A stretch of 64,000 bases of DNA, from contig NC_026739.1 in assembly GCF_000210295.1 (NCBI RefSeq), positions 530,262-594,261 on the forward strand, read 5' to 3'. The notes below the pieces were generated by a model, which saw only the letters and a program-made list of their open reading frames with translations, ran no database searches and had not been told where the DNA came from. Below, one piece after another: positions 20,670 to 30,206 of this stretch (position 1 is the first letter of the stretch; each line of letters opens with the position of its first letter). Source of the DNA: Trypanosoma brucei gambiense DAL972. Taxonomy: Eukaryota; Euglenozoa; Kinetoplastea; Trypanosomatida; Trypanosomatidae. The translations under genes and the position numbers were made by a program.

Positions 20670-21599
20670 ATGCCACGCCATTTACGCTCGTTTTTCTTGG
20701 TATTGGTGATTGCCGTTAGTCATTGTTCTTTCTTACAGCTGACGACACCGGTAGCAGGTGCATCACAGGGGGAAGCAAATGTTGACTACGATGCCATTTT
20801 GTTAGAGCATATGATGGCACAAACTTTCACAGTCAGTGTTTTCACGGAGCGATACGGCGTATTCAATGCAAGCCTTGTTCTTTCAGCTTCCTCTAATTTC
20901 CCTGAACTCATTCACGGTGAGCTCATTCCCACTGGAACACAGAGGTTAGAAACGAAGGAGCAGTGGGGTTTGGAACATTTTTCACACAACCGTTCGATGC
21001 TTGGAGTCACGCCGCCACAGCAGGTTGCTAATGCCCACCCCTCTCTGTTAATCATAAACATTAAAATGGATTATTCTGGGGCATCGGCAGGAACCTTTAG
21101 TGCCTGGAGTCTCCCAGCAGCGGATCGAGAATTACAAACTCGTTTGACGACACTAGATGAGAAAGAAATAAATCCAACGGTTTCAGCCAGTTTTTCCTTT
21201 CTCCCTGTCGTGACCGCTGCAATTCCCTCTTCACTGAGCGATATCCAACTTGCTCCACGCATGGCGAGTGGGACAGTCTCAGTGGAGGATGGGAAGAAAG
21301 GAACCTTTACACTTAACTTTCTCTCGGACCATGAGTTTTCTCTAATAGTGAGATTAGAGGGTGATACTTCGTCTTTTGATAACATTTGGGCGCACGGGTA
21401 CGCAAAACCAAATGATGTCTTATTTCCTCGTCGTCCCCCGTATAAACCCCCGGTTTGGCTCATTTGGCTGATGTCAGGTGCATGGTTATCGGTTGTCTTG
21501 TTTCAAGTTATTAGTTATTGTTATTCTAACAATCGTTCTGTGCAACCGAAGCAAATCGTCCGTGTGGCACCACCCGCCAAGGACAAGAAGGTCAACTGA
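20670..21599 (+). CDS. Type I membrane protein of the secretory pathway, function unknown
   Basis: The 309-residue protein has a cleavable signal peptide (hydrophobic 7-29), a lumenal or extracellular region to about residue 260, one transmembrane helix (about 261-284) preceded by a Pro-rich PPYKPPVW linker, and a short basic tail (QPKQIVRVAPPAKDKKVN). Potential N-glycosylation sites are at Asn66 and Asn107. The ending KKVN is close to, but not, a KKxx retrieval signal, since the lysines are at -4 and -3 (KKVN fits KKxx by spacing), so ER residence is possible. I do not recognise a family. It is the first gene after the VIPER-like remnant, and its splice acceptor lies in DNA that may derive from the element. 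Confidence 0.75.
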   Translation: MPRHLRSFFLVLVIAVSHCSFLQLTTPVAGASQGEANVDYDAILLEHMMAQTFTVSVFTERYGVFNASLVLSASSNFPELIHGELIPTGTQRLETKEQWGLEHFSHNRSMLGVTPPQQVANAHPSLLIINIKMDYSGASAGTFSAWSLPAADRELQTRLTTLDEKEINPTVSASFSFLPVVTAAIPSSLSDIQLAPRMASGTVSVEDGKKGTFTLNFLSDHEFSLIVRLEGDTSSFDNIWAHGYAKPNDVLFPRRPPYKPPVWLIWLMSGAWLSVVLFQVISYCYSNNRSVQPKQIVRVAPPAKDKKVN

Positions 21600-22300
21600 T
21601 GGTATACCCCGTGTTGGAATAGGTGAACCAAATGACTCATTTTTTCTTTTTTTTTTTTTAAAAAAAAGAACTCTGCTTTGAGTTTATCTTTTTCATTGTG
21701 CAGGCTCTCCTTGGGGCGAACAAAGTGGTGGGAGAGACGGTACCTACTTGCGTTAAATCTCCTTTTTTCTCTTTGCACACCTGTGTGTGTCTGTTTCTAT
21801 ATTTATCGCGCCCGAAGAGGTAATAAGGGGAAACTGCTGAAAGTTTCTAACGCTTATGAACAGGGAAACAGAGATCGTTTTTTTTTTTTTGGAGGGGGGG
21901 GGGCGTTTACATGGTTCCTTTCCACGTTTCATCATATCGCACGCAGGAAGCGCCCTTTTGTACAATGAAAGTATTCTTTACCAGGGGTTGTTAGCGGGCG
22001 GTGTTTGAGAATTGGTGAGCAATAATAATCTTCGAACCTCCGTTTTCAGGTAAAAAACGAGTATAGTCGAAAACGGCTGCCAAATAATGGAGGACCAACT
22101 ACAGCTTCTCTCTTTCCACATACTTGCCTCTTTACTGGTTACCTGCTTGCTCCATATATGTGACGCCGCTTCTTTGGCCTTTTTCTTTTTCTTAAAATTT
22201 CCCTACGCCTAGTGACACTAAATAGAAGGTGCAGTAAAAGGGGTCGTGGTGTGGTGGTGGTGGTGGTGGTGGTAGGAGACGCACTCAAATTGCGCACCGA
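21600..22300 (+). other. Intergenic region
   Basis: It holds a T-run directly followed by an A-run (about 21646-21668), a T-run followed by a G-run (about 21878-21903), pyrimidine-rich DNA around 22100-22160 and the (GGT)n repeat. No gene is seen. Confidence 0.6.
22247..22274. repeat. (GGT)n microsatellite in the 5' leader of the actin-like gene
   Basis: About nine GGT/GTG units end 27 bases before the ATG. Confidence 0.9.
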
Positions 22301-23740
22301 ATGCTCAGTGGAACTACTTTTGGAGCATCTCCACTGGCTCGTAATATCGCTGATGACCCCGAGGGGTGGCCGGTAGTTGTAGTCGTTGGTGAATTGGCCA
22401 CATATATGTGTCGATCCGGAGATATTCGACCCTTTGCTCAAGAAAAACCAATTTCTGCTGATGTGCTGGGGAAACCACCACCAACAGCCACTGAGTCGGA
22501 CAATGACGCGACCAACTCGTCACGGGAGGAGGCACACTCGTTCCTTTTGTCAAGACTGCGAAGACATCTGTCGCATCGGAACATTATTTTAGTTGCACCT
22601 GTACGCTCTACATTGGAGTGGCACGAGAAGCTTGTGGTATTCTGTTTCGAAAAGCTGCAGGTACGTACACTCGTGATGTTGTCGGATTTTGTAGCCGATG
22701 CGTTTGCCGTTGGATGTCGGAATGCACTTGTGCTTCATGCCTCGCCCTCAGCCATTAGTATTGGTCGTGTAGAGGCTGGCGTTACAGTAAAGCAAGCAAC
22801 AATGTCTTATGGACAGCTTTCCCCATTAATGTGCGAAACGACAGGGGACATCAAACACAATGTATTAACGCAACAACAAGCAAACGCGGGCACTAATTGT
22901 CGCGAAGGAGATAATCAAACCAGAGAGAGTGTCTCATCCGGTACCGCCGTTATGCCCGGGAAACTACCGAGTGACGACTCTGTTTTTTCTTCCGTGTTTT
23001 CCGCTGCATCGCCGAAGGTTGTAGATTTGTTGGATGAAGTGCATCATGACGCACTTGCTTCTTTGGTAGGGGAGAACGTGTACAACCGCGTCGTTTCTTC
23101 AATGCGGGAAGGTCGGCCAAACCAAAGGAAGTTGCGAGCAACAAAACGTGACAGAGCGAGCAACAGTGGTGGTCGGAGGAGTAGCAGGAATGGTCGAGTC
23201 AATGCTGCTGCAAATGTAAGTGAGAACTCGAGCAAACGATCTCTTATTGACATAAGTAGCAGCGGGGGGGATGAGGGTGGGGAAAGTGAGGAAGATGACG
23301 GTGAAGGACCCCTCATTCGTCTCATATTGTCCGTCGCTGGTCGTGAGCCGGTTCCAGTTATTATTGCAGGCGAGGCCTTGCGTGTTGCTCCATCGCTTCA
23401 AAAGTTTCTTGAGGAGGCGGTCCGTGCTTGCGGTACCTCCCATATGAAACGCGCATGTAACGACGACTCAAACTCATCAAGTAGTTCATCGACAGCTTCG
23501 TCTTCATCTTCTTCGGGTGGCGCCTCGTCATTTTCCTCATCGTTATCGACCCCGAGTGATGGCCAGGAAGTTCTTAAAATTCAACCACTACCGATCGGAG
23601 AACTTCCATGGGAACTGTCCCTTCTTGGTGGCTCCCTTGTCTCACAACTTCCTATGCTGGAATTGTGCAAGCTTTACATTTCACGGGATGATGCGCTTTC
23701 TTCAAAAGGGTCTATCATACGTTGGCGGTCGGTCATTTGA
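22301..23740 (+). CDS. Highly divergent actin-related protein
   Basis: The 479-residue protein shows an actin-like layout at both ends. WPVVVVVGELATYMCRSGD (about 23-41) fits the first strand pair of actin, and the block from VAPVRSTLEWHEKL (98 on) through FEKLQVRTLVMLSDFVADAFAVGCRNALVLHASPS fits the helix that carries LLTEP...FE-F---A-Y...[20 protein letters not shown]. The C-terminus has VLKIQPLPIGELPWELSLLGGSLVSQLP, then YISRDDA, matching the actin ending (PERKYSVWIGGSILASL...WI-K-EY). Both phosphate-binding loops (DNGSG and DSGDG) are replaced, so ATP binding is doubtful. The middle is a long low-complexity insertion with basic, acidic and poly-Ser tracts. Nuclear ARPs of chromatin remodellers share such insertions; that placement is inference. 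Confidence 0.65.
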   Translation: MLSGTTFGASPLARNIADDPEGWPVVVVVGELATYMCRSGDIRPFAQEKPISADVLGKPPPTATESDNDATNSSREEAHSFLLSRLRRHLSHRNIILVAPVRSTLEWHEKLVVFCFEKLQVRTLVMLSDFVADAFAVGCRNALVLHASPSAISIGRVEAGVTVKQATMSYGQLSPLMCETTGDIKHNVLTQQQANAGTNCREGDNQTRESVSSGTAVMPGKLPSDDSVFSSVFSAASPKVVDLLDEVHHDALASLVGENVYNRVVSSMREGRPNQRKLRATKRDRASNSGGRRSSRNGRVNAAANVSENSSKRSLIDISSSGGDEGGESEEDDGEGPLIRLILSVAGREPVPVIIAGEALRVAPSLQKFLEEAVRACGTSHMKRACNDDSNSSSSSSTASSSSSSGGASSFSSSLSTPSDGQEVLKIQPLPIGELPWELSLLGGSLVSQLPMLELCKLYISRDDALSSKGSIIRWRSVI

Positions 23741-24194
23741 GAAGGGGGGGGGCAGGGGAAAACTCCCGTAATATGTGTTCCGTTTTGTTGGGTGCATTTT
23801 GTCGTCTGTTTGTTCGACTGTTTTTTGTGGGTGCGAGTGTTGAAGAAGCCACTGCATTTTGTCACGTATTTGAGTGCTCCTTCTGCTCCGTTTTTTTACC
23901 CCTGCTTGAAAATGTATGACTGCGGGTGACAAGTTGAGGTGCCCTATACGGTGTATGTGCATTGCGTGTCTGTCTGTGGCGTGTTCCTTTGGATCATGTA
24001 TCCCCTCGTCTACAGCAACCACTCTCCAACGAATTATTATTATTTTTTCCCTAACCACCTCACCTTTGTTACTTCAGGTGAATAATTCGGGTTCCCGCGC
24101 TCCATTGGAAAGGTCTCTACGGTGGAAACGAAAGGGGAGCGAGAGGGAAAGCGAAGTGAAGAGGGAAGAAGGTGTGCCAATATTTGTTACTAAG
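23741..24194 (+). other. Intergenic region and 5' leader
   Basis: It holds a G-run at 23743-23756, no gene, and a strong splice acceptor near its end. An ATG at 23916 opens the same frame as the next gene but lies upstream of that acceptor. Confidence 0.6.
24039..24077 (+). promoter_or_regulatory. Spliced-leader acceptor that moves the next start to 24195
   Basis: The tract at 24039-24075 is almost all pyrimidine after the ATT repeats and ends in ttcAG at 24076-24077. No ATG occurs between this AG and 24195, which is in frame with the long coding region. Confidence 0.65.
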
Positions 24195-26009
24195 ATGCTG
24201 TTCTGGTGTCGTCATGTGAGCTGCTTACTTAGCCGCCGTCGTCACGTCCAATATACATCCAGAGGGGAGGTGGAGAGGCTGCGTAAAACTGCTATCCTTG
24301 AGTCAGCTGCGGAGATGCCTTTGCACACGCGTTCAACCACAGAACCGAGGCTGTTGCTGTCCACTACTTGCTCGACTTCAAACACAACATCCGCAATACG
24401 CATTCTTGATGAAACAATAGAAGCGATGCGCAGTAGCTTGGGCACACAGAGCGGCAAGAGGGCAGTGTACGCCGCATCACGTGCCTTTAAAGTCTCATCG
24501 TTGTCTCATTTCATAACCGAGTGCCGGAGGTTGCGGCGGCAAATTGGTGAGTGCCGTGATACCAACAACCGTGTACTTCTTCGGCAAACGCTTCGTAATT
24601 TTTGGACGGATAATGTGGATGGGGCACTCGCCTGTTGTGCATTGAGGGGAAGAGACTTCGGTTTTGTAGCTGGGCTTGGTCTTGCAGACGACGGGCTTCA
24701 TGTTAGTTTCACTGCTCTGAACCTTGCAGTTTGTAGTGTGACGCAGGAGAAGAACACTTGCACGTGCACAGACATGGTCCTGTCTCTTCACTACGTGGCA
24801 AGGGAACTTAACTTCATTGAACGAATGCACCGGCGTGGACCGGATCCCCACAAAGGGAAGAAATTCGAAAGAAAAAAAGGGATCAGGGATGATAGAAACT
24901 CACCGAACGGTGAGGGGACAAGCAACAGCAACAAGGAAATAGGACGCGGTGGACCTACGCAAGAAGAACTTCAACATCTGAGGCGAACCGTTGCGACCTT
25001 AGGACTGGAGAGAATACACTACTTCTTCCTGCAGCGCGATGCTTCGGGTGCTGTGTTGGGGACGGCTGAGGATGCCCTCCACGTTCTGGAGTTTCTTTCT
25101 ATTGTGGATATCGACGATGCGGAAGACAGCGCACGGGTTCTTTTTGAGGCAACAAAACCACGGTCCCGCAAAAAAATCCATCAATTTGCCGTCACCTCGC
25201 TTCTTCGCCATGTCGTGAGTAACTGCAAAGATCTGAAGTTTACGTCAGTTGTGCATGCTTTCCGACTTCTACGTATTTTTCTACCAGTGACGTGTCCTGA
25301 TTCACCGACTAAGTTATCCCCACCACCACCACTACCTCCGCGGACGAAAGAGTGGAAAAGCGGTATTAATTCAGCGGCACCTAGGGTTCTCAGTCATACA
25401 ATAGATGCATTTCGTGGGGACCCTCACGATGAAACCGTTTTTGTTAGCGGGGGTGCAGAGTATTTGGAATGGAAAAGACAACTTGAAACTATGGATCGTA
25501 TTTTATGGGGTCTATTTGCTGCGCTTCAGAAGAAGGATGCACGTTTTATAAATGCATTTCATTTTGTGCAGATTGTTGAAACGCTATCGCGCCTCCCACG
25601 TCACTTGCTGTCGCGTGTTCCGCAACCGAAACGGGGAAGACCCCAAGGTGTTGGAGGGACAATGGTGTCCAATCCAACGCTTGAGGCTGCCGCAGTGCAT
25701 GCCGCTCACTCAGGAAACCGAAGCTCCGATGGGGAAGTGATTTCATTAGAGGAACTGTGGGCCTACCTGGTGGCAAAGGCGTGCATTTTCATACCGGGTA
25801 TGTCGTCTGATCAGCGCCGCCGAGTGTGTTATAACTTACGTGTGGCAGTGATGAGTCGCGCCGTTTGTTTTCAATGCGAAGTGGAGGACATGCTGCAACC
25901 GATGGCGCATGAACTTTCGCAGTATCCAAAGGATTTTGACGCAGTTATGTTTGATCGCACCTCGCCCGGAGGGGCGAGGGGATGTTTCTATACCGGTAGT
26001 GGTGCATAA
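24195..26009 (+). CDS. Putative mitochondrial protein, probably alpha-helical repeats
   Basis: With the ATG at 24195 the protein has 604 residues and begins MLFWCRHVSCLLSRRRHVQYTSRG, a good mitochondrial presequence (basic, hydroxylated, no acids). The upstream ATG at 23916 would add 93 residues of leader-derived sequence and is rejected because a strong splice acceptor lies between the two. The body is rich in amphipathic helices with a repeated feel (LSHFITECRRLRRQIG, HQFAVTSLLRHVVSNCKDL, AFHFVQIVETLSRLPRHLLSR), reminiscent of helical-repeat organelle RNA or ribosome factors. A proline run (SPPPPLPPR) lies in the middle. No catalytic motif is seen and I cannot name a family. Confidence 0.7.
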   Translation: MLFWCRHVSCLLSRRRHVQYTSRGEVERLRKTAILESAAEMPLHTRSTTEPRLLLSTTCSTSNTTSAIRILDETIEAMRSSLGTQSGKRAVYAASRAFKVSSLSHFITECRRLRRQIGECRDTNNRVLLRQTLRNFWTDNVDGALACCALRGRDFGFVAGLGLADDGLHVSFTALNLAVCSVTQEKNTCTCTDMVLSLHYVARELNFIERMHRRGPDPHKGKKFERKKGIRDDRNSPNGEGTSNSNKEIGRGGPTQEELQHLRRTVATLGLERIHYFFLQRDASGAVLGTAEDALHVLEFLSIVDIDDAEDSARVLFEATKPRSRKKIHQFAVTSLLRHVVSNCKDLKFTSVVHAFRLLRIFLPVTCPDSPTKLSPPPPLPPRTKEWKSGINSAAPRVLSHTIDAFRGDPHDETVFVSGGAEYLEWKRQLETMDRILWGLFAALQKKDARFINAFHFVQIVETLSRLPRHLLSRVPQPKRGRPQGVGGTMVSNPTLEAAAVHAAHSGNRSSDGEVISLEELWAYLVAKACIFIPGMSSDQRRRVCYNLRVAVMSRAVCFQCEVEDMLQPMAHELSQYPKDFDAVMFDRTSPGGARGCFYTGSGA

Positions 26010-26387
26010 CCGGTGGATAAGATGCTACGCAGCATTTTCGTGTCGCGTACGTGTGTGCGTATTCAGATGATTTTTTGTTTAAAAAACATTTCTTTGTTTT
26101 TATTCTTTTATATATTATCTTCACCCTTCTTGTAGCGTTTCGAGGGTACGGGAGGGGGGGGGGGGTGGCAGAGAGTTGTAAAGTAGGGTATATGCGAAGA
26201 CGAAGCCATACTTTCAAGCGAGCGTTTCTGGTGTTCTTGTATTTTTTTTCTGTGTCCTTTTCCCCCCCTTAAATCCCCTACTAATATAATTTACCTATTT
26301 TCCTTTCTGTCTGTCGATAACTTGCAATGTATTTATTATGCAGTGCTGTAGTCGTCTACCTACTTCACTGATAACAAGATAAGTGTT
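26010..26387 (+). other. Intergenic region
   Basis: A G-run is at about 26153-26165 and pyrimidine-rich DNA lies at 26235-26320 upstream of the next gene. No gene is seen. Confidence 0.6.
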
Positions 26388-26780
26388 ATGATTCGCCGAT
26401 TAGGCAGTGTTTCTTCCACGTCCTCTTCATCACTATGCCGTGCGGCATCAGTTGCGATGATTCCCGCTGCTCAGTCCCGCGCTGCGGTTAGGGAATTCCA
26501 CAGTTTGTATAGCCTTGCGGCGTCACTTGTTGTCTGCTCGGGTTCTGTGTTGTGTTTTGCATCATGGGCGAATAACATATGCAACGTCAGGAAATATGGC
26601 CGCTGGCGTTTCCGCAACACGATTGACGATGTTATTATGGTTTCAGACTTCAAAACAGCGCGTTATATTGGGGGGTTTATTGGTTTCTTGTTCTATTGGT
26701 TCATAGTAGGTCCGAGGAAATACATGTACGAGAGTAATTTAGCGGACATTCCTGGAAATAAGCGCTTTGGGCCTTTTTAG
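26388..26780 (+). CDS. Small two-helix membrane protein, probably mitochondrial
   Basis: The 130-residue protein has an N-terminal region rich in Ser, Arg and Ala without acids (MIRRLGSVSSTSSSSLCRAAS) that looks like a mitochondrial presequence. Two hydrophobic segments follow: about 41-62 (LYSLAASLVVCSGSVLCFASWA) and about 91-108 (RYIGGFIGFLFYWFIVGP). The tail is short and polar (YMYESNLADIPGNKRFGPF). This resembles small accessory subunits of trypanosome respiratory complexes or ATP synthase, but no named family is recognised. It lies in a group of small membrane-protein genes with those at 27777, 29002 and 29673. Confidence 0.7.
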   Translation: MIRRLGSVSSTSSSSLCRAASVAMIPAAQSRAAVREFHSLYSLAASLVVCSGSVLCFASWANNICNVRKYGRWRFRNTIDDVIMVSDFKTARYIGGFIGFLFYWFIVGPRKYMYESNLADIPGNKRFGPF

Positions 26781-27776
26781 ATGGAATGGTAAACATATAA
26801 CCGGACACAAAATGGATGAGGTAGAACAGTTATGCACCAGGGAATGCATGATGCAGCTAGAAATCAAAAGCTCTGATGCGGATGGAAGACGGAACAAAGT
26901 GTTGAGGAAGAGGAGGAGGAGGAGGAGGAGGAGGAGGAGGAGAGGAAAGAAGGAAGGAAGGAAGGAGTGGGGAAATGTTTAATCCACTGGAAGGATGTAG
27001 TTGCGTGCGTGAGCGAATATGCGGCGGGATTTGCCGTTCTTCAACAGTAGTAATAGCAGTAGTATTAGGTGTGGAAAAAAAAGGGATCCGCGTTTCCACT
27101 AACTCACACGTCTATATGTATATATATATGTGTGTGTGTGTATTATCATCATAACGTCTGCAATCTAGCAGCGTTCTTCCTTCAGTGGTGTTCAGTCATT
27201 AATCCCTCATAGTGTTATCGAAGGCGATGCCTCGTGGAAGTTTTCTCTTCTCCCTACCGAGTTGGTCGTGCATATATGAACGTGTTATTCCGACTAGGAA
27301 AGGGAGGAGGAAGCAGACATGATATAATTTACCATTCCTGCAGAAACTGAACACGTGCACACATATTCGTTTTTGACTTGTTGTCACCTGTGGTTAAGAA
27401 AGTTTTTTTTATGTTGTGTCAGCATAGTGATATCAGTTTTTAGGAGCGCGGATGAATGTTTTCTCAGTTCCATTATATACTCTTCCGTCTTTATTTTTTC
27501 TCTTATTATATATATTTTTTAACGTCTAATGGAGCCACCAATTGTAAGTGTAATAGTTCTTCTTACAACTTACTACTTCATACATCCACAACGATATCAC
27601 AAAAAAAAAAAGAAAAAAATCGACGGCAAAGTTAGAAAAAAGATTGAAGGGGTAGTGTTTCACACGAGATACAGTTCACGAGCCTTTTCAAATCCTTTAA
27701 TAATCATTTGTCTTTGTTGTTGTGTGTGTGTGAAGTTTCTGAGAGAACAAAGAGTTTAAGGGAGACGCTCACACGA
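26781..27776 (+). other. Intergenic region with simple repeats
   Basis: It contains the (GGA)n/(GGAA)n purine tract, a TA/TG tract near 27115-27141, T-rich stretches at 27400-27520 and an A-run at 27600-27618. The frame that overlaps the end of the preceding gene and reads poly-Arg through the GGA repeat is not convincing. Confidence 0.6.
26906..26968. repeat. (GGA)n and (GGAA)n purine repeat
   Basis: More than ten GGA units pass into GGAA units on the + strand, giving a purine-only tract of some 60 bases. Confidence 0.9.
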
Positions 27777-28208
27777 ATGAGGAAACAATTAAATATGCAG
27801 GAGGAAGGTGATGCTTCCACGGCACGTACACATCGGCGACTGAATGATTTGCGCATGCAACCTCTGAGTTCGCTGCCTATGACGATATTTATGATGTGGA
27901 TGGTGGGCAACGATGTGAGTATTTTCTCCATCGTATTTGTTGGCATGGCTGTCACAAACCCGCTTCAGTCCATGTTGGGAGCGGCAAAAGTTTTTGAGGA
28001 ATTTAATGAGGAGGCGGAGAAGGACCCACACGTACGCAGTGCCGTTGGTCATTCAAAGCTTATCTACATTGCCTGCTGTTTCGCCGCCCTTGCTGTGGCG
28101 CTCATTAAACTCAACTGGATGGGTCTTATGCCGGTGAATGCAATGGATTGGTTGGACAGCACACCCCCACAGTACAAGGAGCAGAGCATGGGCACATTTT
28201 TTAGTTAA
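27777..28208 (+). CDS. EMC4: ER membrane protein complex subunit 4
   Basis: The 143-residue protein matches EMC4/TMEM85. The segment after LPMTIFMMWMVGNDVSIFSIVFVGMAVTNPLQSML (about 33-67) carries the family pattern MT-FMMYM-GN-ISIF---MV-M---P-QA, and the second hydrophobic part YIACCFAALAVALIKLNWMGLMP (about 97-119) is followed by DWLD (124-127), as in other EMC4 proteins. The EMC inserts tail-anchored and some multi-pass proteins into the ER membrane. The open frame reaches back to TTG 27708; the ATG at 27777 is the first ATG after a T/G-rich region ending in AG near 27735. Confidence 0.88.
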   Translation: MRKQLNMQEEGDASTARTHRRLNDLRMQPLSSLPMTIFMMWMVGNDVSIFSIVFVGMAVTNPLQSMLGAAKVFEEFNEEAEKDPHVRSAVGHSKLIYIACCFAALAVALIKLNWMGLMPVNAMDWLDSTPPQYKEQSMGTFFS

Positions 28209-28607
28209 ATCTGTACGCGCATGAATGCACACGCATGTGTTGTATACATGTGTGTGTATCGGTTTTGGCGCTAGTTTGTGGTGGTTAAGTTCGAACCCTT
28301 CGTTTTTTTTTTTTTTTGAAGAAAAGAGCGTGAGTCTCCCAATGGTCAGCAGAGAATTGTGGTTATGACAACAATGAAACGAGAGATGATTACAGAATGG
28401 ATGGTGCGATCAGGAAATGAAAGGGACTTGCAAGACACTAAAGCACCGGTGGTAGTTTCCCTATCCAAGGGAGCCTAAGTTTTCACACTTTTTACTTCAC
28501 TGCGTGATGGACGGTAGTGCGCACCCTTTTGCATTTTAGCGCTGTCACCGCAATGCTTCCACATCCCTTCTCTACGATTTGAGCGTGTTTCCCCTTTGTA
28601 AGCACTT

Positions 28608-28642
<35 letters not shown>

Positions 28643-29001
28643 CCTTTCCACTCCGGTCGGTTCCCCCGGTCTGGAATAATGATTTTAAGTAGCACTTTGC
28701 ACTATTCATTGTGACCCTACGTTGAACGTCGCGTAATTACTGCAGCGAACATGTTGCCTATCTCTCTTTTGTGTGTCCCACCCTTAATATTATAACGAAC
28801 CATCTTTTCTTTTTTGCGCTGTGCCACTCTATTTTATATTCTCTCTCTGCATTGCATGCGACAGTTACAGTAGCGAGGAAGCGCGCTGTTATCACAACCA
28901 ACGTACGTGAGGTGGAGGTTGAACATCTGTCCGGTTCATCCACGGCCCAGCTTACGACTAGCCTTGTCACTAGTCCTCGCTCCCTTCCATTTGTTTTGTA
29001 G
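28209..29001 (+). other. Intergenic region
   Basis: It holds a T-run at 28304-28318, the (TTG)n repeat, and T/C-rich DNA around 28800-28850 that is a candidate splice tract for the next gene. No gene is seen. Confidence 0.6.
28607..28642. repeat. (TTG)n microsatellite
   Basis: About eleven TTG units. Confidence 0.9.
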
Positions 29002-29289
29002 ATGACATCTCCCATCCTACGAGTTGTTCGCTTCATCCGAACGTTTAATTTAAAGGAAAGCTGCAGCAGTAGACCTTACCTTTGGTATTTTTCTATTTGC
29101 GGTGTATTTATAACCTGGGCTAACTACGCACAATATAAGCGGCTGAAGCCCATGTACCCAAACTATGATGAATATCGCAAAAGTGAAGGTGGTAGAATGC
29201 TGGAGGCGAAGCGCCAAGAATTCGCTGATGTGATACGATACAACAACATGGTGAACACGATGCGCAGTGATATGGGGGCTCGCTTGTAA
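29002..29289 (+). CDS. Small single-helix membrane protein, possibly mitochondrial
   Basis: The 95-residue protein has a basic N-terminus (ILRVVRFIRTFNLK), one hydrophobic helix at about 26-43 (YLWYFSICGVFITWANYA) and a charged C-terminal half with a YPNYDEYRKSEGGRMLEAKRQEF helix. Such proteins are common as supernumerary subunits of mitochondrial inner membrane complexes, but I cannot assign it. The ATG directly follows a TAG. Codon usage resembles that of its neighbours, which supports a real gene despite its size. Confidence 0.65.
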   Translation: MTSPILRVVRFIRTFNLKESCSSRPYLWYFSICGVFITWANYAQYKRLKPMYPNYDEYRKSEGGRMLEAKRQEFADVIRYNNMVNTMRSDMGARL

Positions 29290-29672
29290 CAGCGGCATCC
29301 ACATCCTGTTGTGGTCCCGCTCATATGATCTGTGTAACAAGGTGAAAACTTTTGGGGAAAGCTCCTTCAAAGGGAGGAACAGAGGGGCGTTTGCGTGTAT
29401 ATAAGACAATGAACTCAGCATTATCGTTACCGTTTTTCTTGCGTATCGTTCTTTCGCCAACTTAATGCCTCATTATATGACGCAAAAGATAGAATAAAGA
29501 AATTTGCGTTGCGAGACACCTGAAGTTGATGCTATTCGCACTGTGCCAGCTGAATGCTGTTCCTTTTCCCCATAGTGGATATTTGTTTACTTTCAATTAC
29601 CTTTGACTTTGTGGAGCATAACCAGTATCCTTTTTTTTACTTTCTGTTCGTAGGGTTAAATAGGTGTTTCCG
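29290..29672 (+). other. Intergenic region
   Basis: No gene is seen. A T-run at about 29630-29639 followed by TTTCTG and the AG at 29652-29653 may provide the acceptor for the next gene. Confidence 0.5.
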
Positions 29673-30206
29673 ATGCGCCGTGATTGTGTAAGATGCAGCT
29701 CTTCAGTGGACCGTTTCATGGATGTTATTGATATATGTATGCAACGTGTTAATATCGGTTACCTGTTGAAAGGATACTTTCCTTTTTATTCTTTAGGGGT
29801 TGCCTTTGCTGCTTGCATTATATCCCTATCGCTTCTTATCCTCCCAGCACAACCGCTGTACCCCGGGGCTGTTCCGCTAGTGTTGCACGCTTTCTCTATT
29901 CTGATTCTTACTGGAGGCCTCTTTAACGCCGCTGGTGGAAAGATCAAGCAGAGGAAGCATCAGGGGGAACTTATTACGGAGAGTGTAAAGGATGTGCTAA
30001 GTGAATTGCTGCGGTGTGCGACGTCATCAAGTGCTGTGTACGTGTTGCTGGCCTTGGAGGTTTTTGTGCAAATGAGCACAATTTTCTCTGAAGCTGGATG
30101 TATTTGCTGTTTATGTTGGGTTTGGTTCGGTTGGCTCTTGTGTGGAAAACGCGAAGTGCTGCTTACATGTTGGCGGGAAGGGGGTCACCTAACATCTGAT
30201 TCGTGA
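29673..30206 (+). CDS. Small multi-pass membrane protein, function unknown
   Basis: From the first ATG (29673; the open frame reaches a GTG at 29664) the protein has 177 residues. After a Cys-rich polar start there are about four hydrophobic segments: roughly 36-58 (FYSLGVAFAACIISLSLLIL), 64-84, 116-134 and 141-157 (CICCLCWVWFGWLLC). A basic loop (GGKIKQRKHQGE) lies between the second and third. No family is recognised. The number and topology of the helices are only estimates. Confidence 0.6.
   Translation: MRRDCVRCSSSVDRFMDVIDICMQRVNIGYLLKGYFPFYSLGVAFAACIISLSLLILPAQPLYPGAVPLVLHAFSILILTGGLFNAAGGKIKQRKHQGELITESVKDVLSELLRCATSSSAVYVLLALEVFVQMSTIFSEAGCICCLCWVWFGWLLCGKREVLLTCWREGGHLTSDS

Noticed and set aside
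26767..26982. 71-codon open frame overlapping the small membrane-protein gene
   Set aside because: It overlaps the end of a better gene and mostly translates the GGA repeat into poly-Arg.
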